From: Nesterenkonia aurantiaca
GTDB taxonomy: Bacteria > Actinomycetota > Actinomycetes > Actinomycetales > Micrococcaceae
Length of the DNA: 64,000 nucleotides
Direction: 5' to 3'
Assembly: GCF_004364585.1 (NCBI RefSeq)
Contig: NZ_SOAN01000001.1
Coordinates: 376,726-440,725 of the forward strand
Notes under the pieces: generated by a model
The model's input: only the letters and a program-made list of their open reading frames with translations
What the model was told of the DNA's origin: nothing
Database searches by the model: none
Shown: positions 13,803 to 22,483 of the stretch, in pieces
Layout: each line of letters starts with the position of its first letter
How positions within the stretch are numbered: position 1 is the first letter of the stretch
Program-made: the position numbers and the translations under genes

Positions 13803-14633
13803 CTAGAGCTGGCGGGCGTTGCGCAGCACCGGGACCAGCTCCCGGGTCCGGCTGACCAGTTCGGGGTCCAGCTCGGCGATCAGCAGCTCGGGCGCACTGC
13901 CGGCCTCGCTGAGCGGGACGCCCAGCGGGGACACGATCATCGAATGACCGATCCCGGTGGGCGCTCCCTGTACCGCCTCCACTCCGGCGGCGGTGGGATC
14001 CGCCTGGCCGCAGGCCAGGATGTACTGCGTGGAATCCAGCGCCCTGGCCTGGGCGAGCAGCCGCCACTGCTCCAGCTTGCCCTCCCCCGCACCCCAGGAG
14101 GCCGGCACCAGGGTCACCTGTGCGCCAGATCGGGCATGGGCGGTGAACAGGTTCGGGAAGCGGATGTCGTAGCAGGTGGCCAGCCCGAAGGTGATGTCGT
14201 CGAGGACGAAATGCGCCGGGCTTCGGCCGGGCTGGACGCCGTCGGACTCCTTGAAGCCGAAGGCGTCATAGAGGTGGATCTTGTCGTAGGCGACGTCGAT
14301 CTCCGCGGCCCCGCCGGCGCCGGCGGGGCCCACGGCGATCAGCGTGTTGACCACGCGGGGTCGACCGTCAGCGCTGGGAACCCCGGGGGTGAACATCCCG
14401 GCGACGATCACGATCTGGAACTCCCGCGCCAGGCCACGGACGGCCTCGGCCCAGGCGCCGGTGACCGGTTCGGCCACGGGCGGCAACGGGTGCCCGAAGG
14501 CGCGCTGGGCGGCCTCGGGGAAGACCACGACCCGCGCCCCGGCCTGCGCGGCACGCGCGGTGTAGTCCCGGATCAGCTCCAGGTTGGCATCGGGGTCCGG
14601 GCCGGTGGTGATCTGAGCGGCAGCAATGCGCAT
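13803..14633 (-). CDS. Carbon-nitrogen hydrolase (nitrilase superfamily)
   Basis: Cytoplasmic amidase of 276 residues. The catalytic triad is complete: Glu40 in VVFPEA, Lys118 in AYDKIHLYDAFG, Cys154 in LATCYDIRFP. The KIHLYDAFG and CYDIRFP contexts resemble the Nit2/omega-amidase branch, in which members hydrolyse alpha-ketoglutaramate-like metabolites or deaminated glutathione as a repair reaction. The substrate here is not proven. The DUF4235 gene ends 3 bp upstream of the start on the same strand, so the two probably form one transcript. Confidence 0.88.
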   Translation of the reverse strand: MRIAAAQITTGPDPDANLELIRDYTARAAQAGARVVVFPEAAQRAFGHPLPPVAEPVTGAWAEAVRGLAREFQIVIVAGMFTPGVPSADGRPRVVNTLIAVGPAGAGGAAEIDVAYDKIHLYDAFGFKESDGVQPGRSPAHFVLDDITFGLATCYDIRFPNLFTAHARSGAQVTLVPASWGAGEGKLEQWRLLAQARALDSTQYILACGQADPTAAGVEAVQGAPTGIGHSMIVSPLGVPLSEAGSAPELLIAELDPELVSRTRELVPVLRNARQL

Positions 14634-14636
14634 CGA

Positions 14637-14906
14637 TCAGACCTCTGCGCGATCTCCAGCCTTGCTGCGGAGCTTCTTCACCGTGGAGCTTGCGCCCCGC
14701 TGTGAGAGCACCTGCACGGCGGCGGAGACGACGGCAGAGCCGATGGAGAAGGCCAGGGCGCGCTTGAGGGTCATCTCGTCGTTGGCCACACGAGGGGCGT
14801 CGTCGCCGGTGGTCTTCTTCCACACGAAGTCGAAGATCCGCGTGGCGACGAAGCCGCCGGCCAGTGAGATGCCAAGAGCCATGCCCTTGTCCAGAAGCTT
14901 GTCCAC
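14637..14906 (-). CDS. DUF4235 family membrane protein
   Basis: Small protein of 89 residues matching the DUF4235 pattern: an amphipathic or membrane segment ALGISLAGGFVATRIFDFVW, a short acidic linker, then a second membrane segment ALAFSIGSAVVSAAVQVL and a basic tail. Function unknown; common in actinobacteria. It lies directly upstream of, and is likely co-transcribed with, the nitrilase-family gene. Confidence 0.8.
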   Translation of the reverse strand: MDKLLDKGMALGISLAGGFVATRIFDFVWKKTTGDDAPRVANDEMTLKRALAFSIGSAVVSAAVQVLSQRGASSTVKKLRSKAGDRAEV

Positions 14907-14976
14907 AATTTTCTCCTCAGATGTGGTCAGGGGTGGTTCAGTGTCCTGGTGCTACTGTAGTGCACGTCATTTGAGA

Positions 14977-15108
14977 CACGACAGGGGAGCGCCCCTCGAC
15001 AGGAGATCTGGCTGATCAGCCAGTATCCTGCCGGCAGGACGCTGAGAGTGGGCTGAAGGCCCAGACCCTCGCACCTGATCAGGTTAGGACCTGCGAAGGA
15101 AGTCGAGC
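14977..15108 (+). promoter_or_regulatory. TPP riboswitch (thi-box)
   Basis: The conserved aptamer parts are all visible: GGGGAGC near 14984, GCTGAGAG at about 15050, GACCCTCGCACCTGATCAGG from 15064, then a stretch ending GCGAAGGA. CGAC and GTCG can close the first helix. The P3 arm is long and has extra hairpins (TGGCTGATCAGCCA and CCTGCCGGCAGG). Downstream, a CCTCCCTCC run (about 15144-15152) could pair with the GGGGAG ribosome binding site at 15181. That would fit translational control of the thiamine or HMP importer that follows. Confidence 0.92.
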
Positions 15109-15193
15109 ATCTTCACTCGGATGTTTGAGCTGCGGCTCGAGCCTCCCTCCTGCGTGCTCTTGGTCCGCACTCACCGTCATGGGGAGAAGCATC

Positions 15194-15859
15194 ATGAGCA
15201 GCAACAATCGCGCGGCCCCCGCAGGCCGCGGCACAGGCACACACTTCCCCGCCCGGTCATGGCGCTGGTCGGTGTCCGACATCGTGGTCGCCTCGGTGCT
15301 TGCGGTCGCCTCCGGGGTCATCTTCTGGGGCTGGAACCTCAGCTACCACCTGGTCGGGAACCTCTTCGTCCTCTACCCTCCGGTGGAGACCCTGGTGCAC
15401 GGGATGTGGCTCTTCCCAGCCGTCCTGGGCGCACTGGTCATCCGCAAGCCCGGCGCCGCGATCTATTGCGAGATGGTCGCCGCGGCGGTGTCCGCCCTGC
15501 TGGGTTCGCAGTGGGGGCTCACCGTGCTCTCCTCCGGCTTCATGCAGGGACTCGGGGCCGAGCTGATCTTCCTGGCGGTGGCCTACCGCCGGTTCTCGCT
15601 GGAGTTCGCGATGCTGGCCGGCGCCGCCTCCGGGCTCACCGGCGGGATCACCTATCACTGGATCGTGCCGATGTACGCCTACGCCCCCACGGAGACGATC
15701 ATCCACATCGCCTGCTTCGCGTTCTCCGGGGCGATCATCGCCGGGGTGCTCCCCTGGCTCGCCACCCGCGGGCTCGCGGCGGCCTCGGTGCTGGGACCGC
15801 TGGCCTCTCGGCGGGCCCATCGAGAGCCTCGACTGGGTCTCGGCCGCTCACATGGGTGA
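15194..15859 (+). CDS. ykoE: YkoE-type ECF transporter S component (thiamine/HMP uptake)
   Basis: Integral membrane substrate-binding subunit of 221 residues with about five to six membrane helices. Features such as FWGWNLSYHLVGNLF, KPGAAIYCEM and WGLTVLSSGFMQG are typical of YkoE proteins, which serve thiamine or its pyrimidine precursor. A TPP riboswitch directly upstream supports this strongly. Start ATG 15194 has GGGGAG 7 nt upstream; earlier ATGs in the frame lack one. The stop overlaps the next gene by 8 bp, so the S component and the energising module are co-translated. Confidence 0.9.
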   Translation: MSSNNRAAPAGRGTGTHFPARSWRWSVSDIVVASVLAVASGVIFWGWNLSYHLVGNLFVLYPPVETLVHGMWLFPAVLGALVIRKPGAAIYCEMVAAAVSALLGSQWGLTVLSSGFMQGLGAELIFLAVAYRRFSLEFAMLAGAASGLTGGITYHWIVPMYAYAPTETIIHIACFAFSGAIIAGVLPWLATRGLAAASVLGPLASRRAHREPRLGLGRSHG

Positions 15860-18401
15860 TCCGGCGGGTCAGCGTGCGGATGACGCTCCAGGCGAGGCCG
15901 GGCTCTCGCGGGGTGAGTCGACCCAGACGCGACCCGGAGGCGGAGTGGCCGTCATCGCGCGGGGATGGTCCTGGACCCATGCCGAGCGGGAACGTCCCGC
16001 CGTCGCGGGCCTGGACCTGAAGATCGCTGCCGGGGAGAAGGTGCTGCTGGCCGGACCCTCCGGGGCGGGGAAGTCCACCCTGCTCCACGCGCTGGCCGCG
16101 GTGCTCCACGACGACGAGGCCGAGGTCCACGGGCAGCTGCTGCTCGACGGCGTCGCTCCCGACCAGGCCCGCGGCCGGGCCGGACTGATGCAGCAAGACC
16201 CGGAATCTCAGGTGGTGCTCTCTCGGATCGGCGACGACGTGGCCTTCGCGGCCGAGAACCTCGCGGTGCCCCGGGAGCAGATCTGGCAACGGGTGCGGGC
16301 GGCACTCACCGAGGTGGGGCTGGAGGGCTTCGGCCTGGACCATCCGAGCGCGAAGCTCTCGGGAGGACAGAAGCAGCGGCTTGCCCTCGCCGGGATCCTC
16401 GCGATGCGCCCAGGACTGCTGCTGCTGGATGAACCCACCGCGAACCTGGACCCCGAAGGCGTGTGGCAGGTCCGCGACGCGGTGCTCGCCGCGGCCGAGG
16501 CCACCGGCGCCACCATCATCCTGGTGGAGCATCGCCTTGAGGTCTGGGCGGAGCAGATGGACACGCTGCTCGTGCTCGAGACCGGGGGCGGCATCCGCAG
16601 ACGCAGCCCCGCGGCGGAGATCTTCACCGATCCCGCGCTCCGCGAGGAGCTGGGCGCGATGGGACTCTGGGTCCCCGGTCGCGACCCGCTGCAGGAGCTG
16701 CCGGCTTGGCCGGGTGAGGCCGTGCTGCCGGGTAAGGCCGTGCTGCCGGATGAACCTGCGCGGGATGTGAAGTCTGCATGGGGCGGGATGCCTGGGCCGG
16801 CGCCGGGCGAGCCGCTGCTGCTGGCCGAGGGCCTCGCCGTCGGCCGCCACTCCCCCAAGGCTGGCTGGCGAAGCGCCCAGCCCGGCGCGCCGACGCTCAC
16901 GGATCTCGATCTGGTGATCCGCCGCGGCCAGACCCTGGGCATCACCGGTGCCAACGGTGCGGGGAAGTCCACGCTGCTGCTGACCCTGGCGGGACTGCTG
17001 CCCGCCCACGCCGGGAGCCTCGCCGCGACGGCGGAGCTCAAGGGTGGTGCGGCCGGCGCGGGGCTGGCCGCGGACCCGCATGAGTGGCGCTCCGCAGACC
17101 TGGTCGCCCGGATCGGCGTGGTGTTCCAGGAGCCGGAGCACCAGTTCGTGCGCAGCACGGTGCGCGAGGAGCTGGCCCTGGGGGCGCAGCAGGCGAAGGT
17201 TCCCGGCACCGCTGATCCGTTGTTCACCGAAGAGCAGGTCCAGGACCGGGTCACCGGGCTGCTGCAGCGGCTGGGACTCTCCGAGCTGGCCGAGGCCAAC
17301 CCGTTCACGCTCTCGGGCGGGGAGAAGCGCCGCCTCTCGGTGGGCACGGTGCTCTCGGCCGGGCCGCAGGTGCTGATGCTCGATGAGCCCACCTTCGGCC
17401 AGGATGCGCGTACCTTCGCGGAGCTGATTTCGCTGCTGCGCGAGCATCTGGACTCCGGTGGCACGGTGCTCGCGGTCACCCACGATGCGGACTTCCTGCG
17501 CGGGCTCCAGGCCGAGGAGCTCCAGATCGGGGCCACCGGCCGGGCCGCGCCGGGGACCGGTGAGCAGCCCGGGGCGTCAAAGGCCGGGAAGCAGCCCGAG
17601 GCGCCGGGCGGGGAGCTCTTCGCCGCCGTGCGGTCGCTCTCATGGCTGGGTCGGCGCAATGCGCTGGCCAAGCTGATCGCGGTCTTCCTGATCACTGCGG
17701 CGCTGGTGATGACCATCGATGTAGTGAGCTCCGGCGTCGTCATCCTGGCCGCCCTGGCGCTGCTGCCCTTGGCCGGGATCCGTCCGGCGGGCTTCCTGCG
17801 GCGGATCTGGCCCTTTGCGGCGGGCGCCGTGCTGGCCGCCTGGGGCACCGCGATCGCGGCCGAAGAGTCCGGGCGGGTGCTCCTGGACCTGGGATTCACC
17901 ACGATCAGCGAAGGCTCGATCACGCTGGGGCTCGCGCTGGGCGCCCGGGCGTTTGCGATCGTGCTGCCCTCGGTGATCGTGTTCTCCACCACGGATCCGA
18001 CCGACCTGGCGGACTCTCTGGCCCAGCAGCTGCGGCTGCCGGCGCGGTTCGTGCTCGGGGCGCTGGCGGCGATGCGGCTGCTGGGTCTGCTGGCGGAGCA
18101 TTGGAGAACCATCGGGCAGGCCCGCCGGGCCCGCGGGGTGGGCACGCATGGCGGAGTCGTGGCGCGGATGCGCGGCACGGCCTCGCAGGCGTTCGGCCTG
18201 CTGGTCCAGGCGATCCGGATGGCCACCCGACTCGCGGTGACCATGGAGTCGCGTGGGTTCGGCGCAGGTCCGCGCAGCTGGGCGCGCCCCGCCCGGTTCA
18301 GCGCGGCAGACCTGCCGGTGATCCTGGGCGGCGCCCTGATCGGGGCGCTGGCGGTGACCGCGGCGGTCCTGAGCGGGACCTGGAACTTCGTCTGGACCTG
18401 A
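15852..18401 (+). CDS. Fused ECF energising module: two ABC ATPase domains plus T component
   Basis: Single polypeptide of 849 residues that unites EcfA, EcfA' and EcfT. ATPase 1 has Walker A GPSGAGKST (68-76), signature LSGGQKQR and Walker B LLLLDEPTANLD. ATPase 2 has GANGAGKST near 368, LSGGEKRR and VLMLDEPTFGQD. After about residue 590 the CbiQ-like membrane T component begins; its coupling region includes LPARFVLGALAAMRLL and RRARGVG. YkoD-type proteins normally hold only the two ATPase domains, with YkoC separate, so the T fusion is notable. Start 15852 overlaps the YkoE stop codon. The module should power thiamine or HMP uptake through YkoE, under the same TPP riboswitch. Confidence 0.92.
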   Translation: MGDPAGQRADDAPGEAGLSRGESTQTRPGGGVAVIARGWSWTHAERERPAVAGLDLKIAAGEKVLLAGPSGAGKSTLLHALAAVLHDDEAEVHGQLLLDGVAPDQARGRAGLMQQDPESQVVLSRIGDDVAFAAENLAVPREQIWQRVRAALTEVGLEGFGLDHPSAKLSGGQKQRLALAGILAMRPGLLLLDEPTANLDPEGVWQVRDAVLAAAEATGATIILVEHRLEVWAEQMDTLLVLETGGGIRRRSPAAEIFTDPALREELGAMGLWVPGRDPLQELPAWPGEAVLPGKAVLPDEPARDVKSAWGGMPGPAPGEPLLLAEGLAVGRHSPKAGWRSAQPGAPTLTDLDLVIRRGQTLGITGANGAGKSTLLLTLAGLLPAHAGSLAATAELKGGAAGAGLAADPHEWRSADLVARIGVVFQEPEHQFVRSTVREELALGAQQAKVPGTADPLFTEEQVQDRVTGLLQRLGLSELAEANPFTLSGGEKRRLSVGTVLSAGPQVLMLDEPTFGQDARTFAELISLLREHLDSGGTVLAVTHDADFLRGLQAEELQIGATGRAAPGTGEQPGASKAGKQPEAPGGELFAAVRSLSWLGRRNALAKLIAVFLITAALVMTIDVVSSGVVILAALALLPLAGIRPAGFLRRIWPFAAGAVLAAWGTAIAAEESGRVLLDLGFTTISEGSITLGLALGARAFAIVLPSVIVFSTTDPTDLADSLAQQLRLPARFVLGALAAMRLLGLLAEHWRTIGQARRARGVGTHGGVVARMRGTASQAFGLLVQAIRMATRLAVTMESRGFGAGPRSWARPARFSAADLPVILGGALIGALAVTAAVLSGTWNFVWT

Positions 18402-18406
18402 TCGAC

Positions 18407-18422
18407 GGCAGCCCCGGCTGCC
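18407..18422. terminator. Short hairpin between convergent genes
   Basis: GGCAGCC and GGCTGCC with a 2-nt spacer lie between the ECF and mnhG stop codons. It is a plausible weak bidirectional terminator without a U-tract; the 2-nt loop would force the inner pair open. Confidence 0.4.
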
Positions 18423-18447
18423 CGGAAAAGCGGGAGCAACGGGCGGC

Positions 18448-18834
18448 TCAGCCCCGGGAGGGCGGGATGTCCCGGCTGATCCGCTCCACCGCGCTGGCGA
18501 GCTCATCGTGGGTCAGCAGATCGCGGCGCATGTGCTTGGTCCGGTAGCCCGAGCGCCCGACCACGTGGGCGCTGACCGGGGCGGTGAGCAGCTGCAGGCC
18601 CCAGGCGAGCAGCACGATGGCCACCCATTCCCAGGACCGCCAGGTGATCGCCGCGGCCAGCAGCAGCGAGAGCAGACCCAGCACCTGGGGCTTGGTCGCG
18701 GCATGCATCCGCGAGTGCAGATCGGGCAGCCGGACCAGGCCGACGCCGGCGGCCAGGGACATCAGACCGCCGATCACCAGGAGCACCGAGGCCACGGCGT
18801 CGAGGATCAGATCTGCGTCGAGAGACTCAATCAT
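18448..18834 (-). CDS. mnhG: Na+/H+ antiporter subunit G (MnhG/MrpG)
   Basis: Membrane protein of 128 residues, last gene of the mrp operon. It has three helices and the family motif GVGLVRLPDLHSRMHAATKP. Start ATG 18834 (MIESLDAD) is chosen over a longer ORF because that extension is a non-membrane, Arg-rich shadow of the mnhF tail. The start overlaps the mnhF stop by 8 bp. MrpG is needed for assembly and function of the multisubunit antiporter. The C-terminal 35 residues form a basic cytosolic tail. Confidence 0.92.
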   Translation of the reverse strand: MIESLDADLILDAVASVLLVIGGLMSLAAGVGLVRLPDLHSRMHAATKPQVLGLLSLLLAAAITWRSWEWVAIVLLAWGLQLLTAPVSAHVVGRSGYRTKHMRRDLLTHDELASAVERISRDIPPSRG

Positions 18835-19408
18835 CACGGCCCTCCTGCTGTCTGGACGGACCAGGCGCACCCTCGGCGTCAGCCTCGGGGCCTGCGCTCG
18901 GCGCGGGAGCGGGGCCCTTGGTTTGATCCTCATTCCGGCGCGGGGTGAACCCGGAGCGGGCCAGGGCGGAGAACCAGGAGGTGGACTCGTCCTCTCCCTC
19001 CTCCACCTCCAGTCCTGGCATCCTCGGGGTGCTCACGGGGTCCTGCGGGGCCTCAGGCTCGCTCTCCGAGCCTGCGCGGGGGATCGCCGGAGCCACCGGT
19101 GGCCCCGGGTAGGGGTCTTGCTCCGAGGTCTCGCCCGCGACCTCTTCAGGAGAGCGCACGACCACATAGCGGGCGATGGCCACGGCGCCGAGGAACCCGA
19201 TCACGGCCGTGATCACCACGAACATGATGAAGTCCTGGTGATCGTTGACCACCATCTCCACGATCATCATCGAGGCCACGATGATCAGCATCACGTCGAG
19301 GCTGATCACCCGGTCCAGCACCGAGGGGCCCTTATAGATCCGGTAGACGCTGCCGATGGCGCCGACGGCGAGCAGCACCTGGGTGATCTGCACGGCGATG
19401 TCCAGCAT
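18827..19408 (-). CDS. mnhF: Na+/H+ antiporter subunit F with long acidic tail
   Basis: The first ~90 residues are a normal three-helix MrpF: YRIYKGPSVLDRVISLDVML and the FIMFVVITAVIGFLGAVAIARY helix region. A hydrophilic tail of about 100 residues rich in Pro, Glu and Ser follows, with no recognisable domain. That doubles the usual family length (about 90). The gene overlaps mnhE by one base and mnhG by 8. The tail should face the cytosol and may be a regulatory or interaction segment. Confidence 0.9.
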   Translation of the reverse strand: MLDIAVQITQVLLAVGAIGSVYRIYKGPSVLDRVISLDVMLIIVASMMIVEMVVNDHQDFIMFVVITAVIGFLGAVAIARYVVVRSPEEVAGETSEQDPYPGPPVAPAIPRAGSESEPEAPQDPVSTPRMPGLEVEEGEDESTSWFSALARSGFTPRRNEDQTKGPAPAPSAGPEADAEGAPGPSRQQEGRDD

Positions 19409-20124
19409 CAGTGCTCCACCTCCTCGATCGTGACCCGCTCCGCGGAATCGGCCGAGCCGGCGCCTTCATCGACGCGACCGGCTGCGCGTTCGGCGTCCCG
19501 TGCTGCTTCGCTGGGACCGTCTCCGCGGTGTGTGAACGGCGCATCGCGCTCGGTCTTGGAGAAGCCTGACATCCGGCCCAGGCGCTTCTCGGCCCTGACC
19601 ACTGCGACATCGGAGCGGTTGCCGCAGGTCATGATGATCAGCGCCTCGGTCTTCAACGCATCCTGGCGGATCTCCTCGGCGTCGTCGTCGGAGTCGACGT
19701 CCAGCGTGTGGAGGTACAGCGTCGCCGTCGTACGGTCCACGTCGAGGACCAGGGAGCCCGGCACGAGCGCGAGCGCATGCCCGGTGAGCGTGACGATCAG
19801 GTCGTCATGGCTGCGCAGCTGGATCGAGATGATCGAGTTGCGCACCTTCGGACCGACCACGACGGCGATCCAGGAGACCTGGAAGGAGGCGGCGACCATC
19901 TTGACCAGGAAGCGCAGCGCGAAGACGAGCCCCCACAGCGGGTTGAGCCGTCCGCTGCCGCGCAGCGGCGGCAGATAGAACACCCGCACGATGATCGTGG
20001 CGTAGACCGCGCCGATGATGAACGTGCCCAGCGTGAAGTCCTGCCAGATGGCCATCCAGAAGAAGCCCAGGAAGGCGATCAGCGGCAGCTCCAGCTTCAG
20101 CGGAGTCTTGGGCCTCTTCATCAT
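19408..20124 (-). CDS. mnhE: Na+/H+ antiporter subunit E (MnhE/MrpE)
   Basis: Protein of 238 residues. Two membrane helices at the N-terminus are followed by the conserved cytosolic domain with LVTLTGHALALVPGSLVLDVD and LYLHTLDVD, diagnostic of MrpE. After about residue 165 there is an extra hydrophilic tail (RLGRMSGFSKTERDAPFTHRG is split across it) not found in short MrpE proteins. The start overlaps the mnhD stop by 4 bp (ATGA), so translation is coupled. Confidence 0.92.
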   Translation of the reverse strand: MMKRPKTPLKLELPLIAFLGFFWMAIWQDFTLGTFIIGAVYATIIVRVFYLPPLRGSGRLNPLWGLVFALRFLVKMVAASFQVSWIAVVVGPKVRNSIISIQLRSHDDLIVTLTGHALALVPGSLVLDVDRTTATLYLHTLDVDSDDDAEEIRQDALKTEALIIMTCGNRSDVAVVRAEKRLGRMSGFSKTERDAPFTHRGDGPSEAARDAERAAGRVDEGAGSADSAERVTIEEVEH

Positions 20125-21851
20125 CGATCATCCCCGTCCGTGATCTCCGGGAGGACCTCGGCGTCCTCGTCGTCGGGCTGCAGCGAGGTCTCCACCGGAG
20201 CATGCTCGGCCGCGCCGTCGTCGTCGAGCTCATAGTCGATCAGGAAGGTGGCCGCGAACTCCTCGAGCTCATCGCGGACGCCCTCGGTGCGCTCGGGCCC
20301 GAAGACCGCCTCCAGGTAGGGGGTGCGCTCGTACATGTCCTGCGCGGCGGCCCGGGAGAAGTCCATCAGCGGGCCGGCGAAGACGCTGAACGCCAGAGAC
20401 ATCGCGACCAGCGCCGCGGTGGGAGCCACCATGGACATCGGCAGGTAGCGCTTGTTGGCCGCACGCGAGTGGGCCAGGGTCTTGGACATCAGCTGCCGCT
20501 CGGGAGTCTCATCGGCGTCCTCGGGCTTGCGCCAGAAGCCACGGGTCCAGATCCGTGCCACTGCCATCAGGGTCAACAGCGAGGTCAGCACCGAGGCGAT
20601 CACCAGGGTCCAGGTGATCCAGGTGTTCTCCGCGATGCCGCCCTGCATCATGCCCAGCTTGCCGACGAATCCGGAGAACGGCGGAATCCCGGCGAGGTTC
20701 ATCGCGGGGATGAAGAACAGCAGTCCCAGCACCGGGGAGATCTTCGCCAGACCACCCAGGCGCAGCACGTTCGAGGTCCCGGACCTGCGTTCGATGAGTC
20801 CGGTGACCAGGAATAGGGTGGTCTGGATGGTGATGTGGTGGGCCACGTAGTAGATGGTGGCGGCCATGCCGATGATCGAGCTCAGCGCGAGGCCGAAGAC
20901 CAGGTAGCCGATGTGGCTGATCAGGGTGAAGGAGAGCATCCGCTTGATGTCCGCCTGCGCCAGCGCGCCGAGGATGCCCACGATCATGGTCAGCGCCGCG
21001 ACGATCATCAGCGCGGTGTTGATCCGCTCCCCCGGAAAGAGCAGCGTCTCGGTGCGGATCATCGCGTAGATCCCGACCTTGGTGAGCAGCCCGGCGAACA
21101 CCGCGGTGACCGGCGCCGGCGCCGTGGGGTAGGAGTCCGGCAGCCAGAAGGCCAGCGGGAAGACCGCCGCCTTGATCCCGAAGGCCACCAGCAGCATCAC
21201 GTGCAGGGTCAGCTGGGTGCTGGGATCAAGATCTGCGAGGCGCAGCGCGAGATCGGCCAGGTTCACCGTGCCCGTGGCGGCGTAGATCATCCCGATCGTG
21301 ATCAGGAAGAGCATCGAGGAGACGATCGAGACCACCACGTAGGTGACGCCCGCCCGGATCCGGGACTCTCCCCCGCCCAGGGTCAGCAGCACATAGGAGG
21401 CGGTCAGGAAGATCTCGAAGCCCACGTAGAGGTTGAACAGGTCCCCGGCGAGGAAGGCGTTGGAGACCCCGGCGACCAGGATCAGGTAGGTGGGATAGAA
21501 GATTGAGACCGGACCGGAATCGTCCTTCTCTTCGGCCGCACCCTGGCCCACCGCGTAGAGCAGCACGCACAGGGTGATGATCGAGGAGACCAGCAGCATC
21601 AGCGCCGAGAACCGGTCGATCACCATCACGATCCCGAACGGTGCCGGCCAGCCCCCGAGGTGGATCGCGTGGGCGCCACCGTCCCAGACCTGGCTGAGCA
21701 GCGTGACCTCGAGGATCACGGTGAGCACGAGTGCACCGATGGTGATCGCCCGCTGGGCTGACTTGTTGCGGTAGAACGCGAAAGCGAAGCCGGCCCCGAA
21801 GAACGGGATCAGCACGGCCAGCGGGGTGAAGTTGAGCAGCTCGGCGTTCAT
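20121..21851 (-). CDS. mnhD: Na+/H+ antiporter subunit D (MnhD/MrpD)
   Basis: Polytopic proton-translocating subunit of 576 residues, homologous to NuoM/NuoN of complex I. About 14 helices; typical motifs include LFNLYVGFEIFLTASYVLL, the lysine helix KAAVFPLAFWLPDSYPTAP and the segment DIKRMLSFTLISHIGYLVFG. After the last helix there is a strongly acidic tail of about 50 residues ending EVLPEITDGDDR. It overlaps mnhC by 4 bp. It works with MnhA in exchanging cytosolic Na+ for H+. Confidence 0.95.
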   Translation of the reverse strand: MNAELLNFTPLAVLIPFFGAGFAFAFYRNKSAQRAITIGALVLTVILEVTLLSQVWDGGAHAIHLGGWPAPFGIVMVIDRFSALMLLVSSIITLCVLLYAVGQGAAEEKDDSGPVSIFYPTYLILVAGVSNAFLAGDLFNLYVGFEIFLTASYVLLTLGGGESRIRAGVTYVVVSIVSSMLFLITIGMIYAATGTVNLADLALRLADLDPSTQLTLHVMLLVAFGIKAAVFPLAFWLPDSYPTAPAPVTAVFAGLLTKVGIYAMIRTETLLFPGERINTALMIVAALTMIVGILGALAQADIKRMLSFTLISHIGYLVFGLALSSIIGMAATIYYVAHHITIQTTLFLVTGLIERRSGTSNVLRLGGLAKISPVLGLLFFIPAMNLAGIPPFSGFVGKLGMMQGGIAENTWITWTLVIASVLTSLLTLMAVARIWTRGFWRKPEDADETPERQLMSKTLAHSRAANKRYLPMSMVAPTAALVAMSLAFSVFAGPLMDFSRAAAQDMYERTPYLEAVFGPERTEGVRDELEEFAATFLIDYELDDDGAAEHAPVETSLQPDDEDAEVLPEITDGDDR

Positions 21852-22483
21852 CGGCGCTGGCCTCCTTCACTCGGGTCTGGGCCATCCTCGGGATCCTCGG
21901 TGGGGTCGGCATCGGAGATCTCCCGGTGGGGCGGTCCGTCGGCACGCCCGGCTCCGATGGTGACATCGCGATGATCCGGATGCGTCTCCTCCACCGCTCC
22001 GGCCACGTCCTCGGCGTCTGAGCCGCGGCGCGGGTTCAGCAGCTGAGGACCCGAAGAGTCGGTGTCATCGGCGAACTCGGTGGTCTCGGTGGCCAGCTCG
22101 GCGTCCTCCTCGGTGTCGTGGACCTTCGCGTAGGAGGCGACCCGGCGGTCTTCCTCGTCATCGGCGAGCTCGTCCTGCCGGGCGAGCACCCAGGAGCGGT
22201 AGATCAGCGCCAGCATGAAGCTGACCAGTGCGAAGGCGATCACGATGGCGGTGAGCAGCAGCGCCTGCGGCAATGGGTCGAGGTATTCCTGGGCGCCGAT
22301 GTCGGGATCGTAGATCGGGGCGAGGCCGGCGCGTCCTGCGGTGTGCAGCAGCAGCAGGTTCACGCCGTTGGAGATCAGGATGATGCCGAGCAGCACCCGG
22401 GTCAGCGAACGCTCCAGCAGCAGGTAGATGCCGATGGCGAAGAGCGTACCCATGAGGACCAGCAGGGTCAGGTTCACGGTCAT
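21848..22483 (-). CDS. mnhC: Na+/H+ antiporter subunit C with acidic tail (MnhC/MrpC)
   Basis: Homologue of NuoK. The first ~115 residues hold three helices, with IGIYLLLERSLTRVLLGIIL and NGVNLLLLHTAG. A tail of about 95 residues rich in Asp and Glu follows, making the protein 211 residues against about 110 in typical MrpC. The gene overlaps the mnhA/B stop by 4 bp and the mnhD start by 4 bp. Confidence 0.93.
   Translation of the reverse strand: MTVNLTLLVLMGTLFAIGIYLLLERSLTRVLLGIILISNGVNLLLLHTAGRAGLAPIYDPDIGAQEYLDPLPQALLLTAIVIAFALVSFMLALIYRSWVLARQDELADDEEDRRVASYAKVHDTEEDAELATETTEFADDTDSSGPQLLNPRRGSDAEDVAGAVEETHPDHRDVTIGAGRADGPPHREISDADPTEDPEDGPDPSEGGQRR

Noticed and set aside
16208-18439. 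743-residue minus-strand ORF antisense to the fused ECF gene
   Set aside because: A shadow of a high-GC gene: Ser/Arg/Pro-rich and without domains, while the plus strand encodes two ABC domains and a T component.
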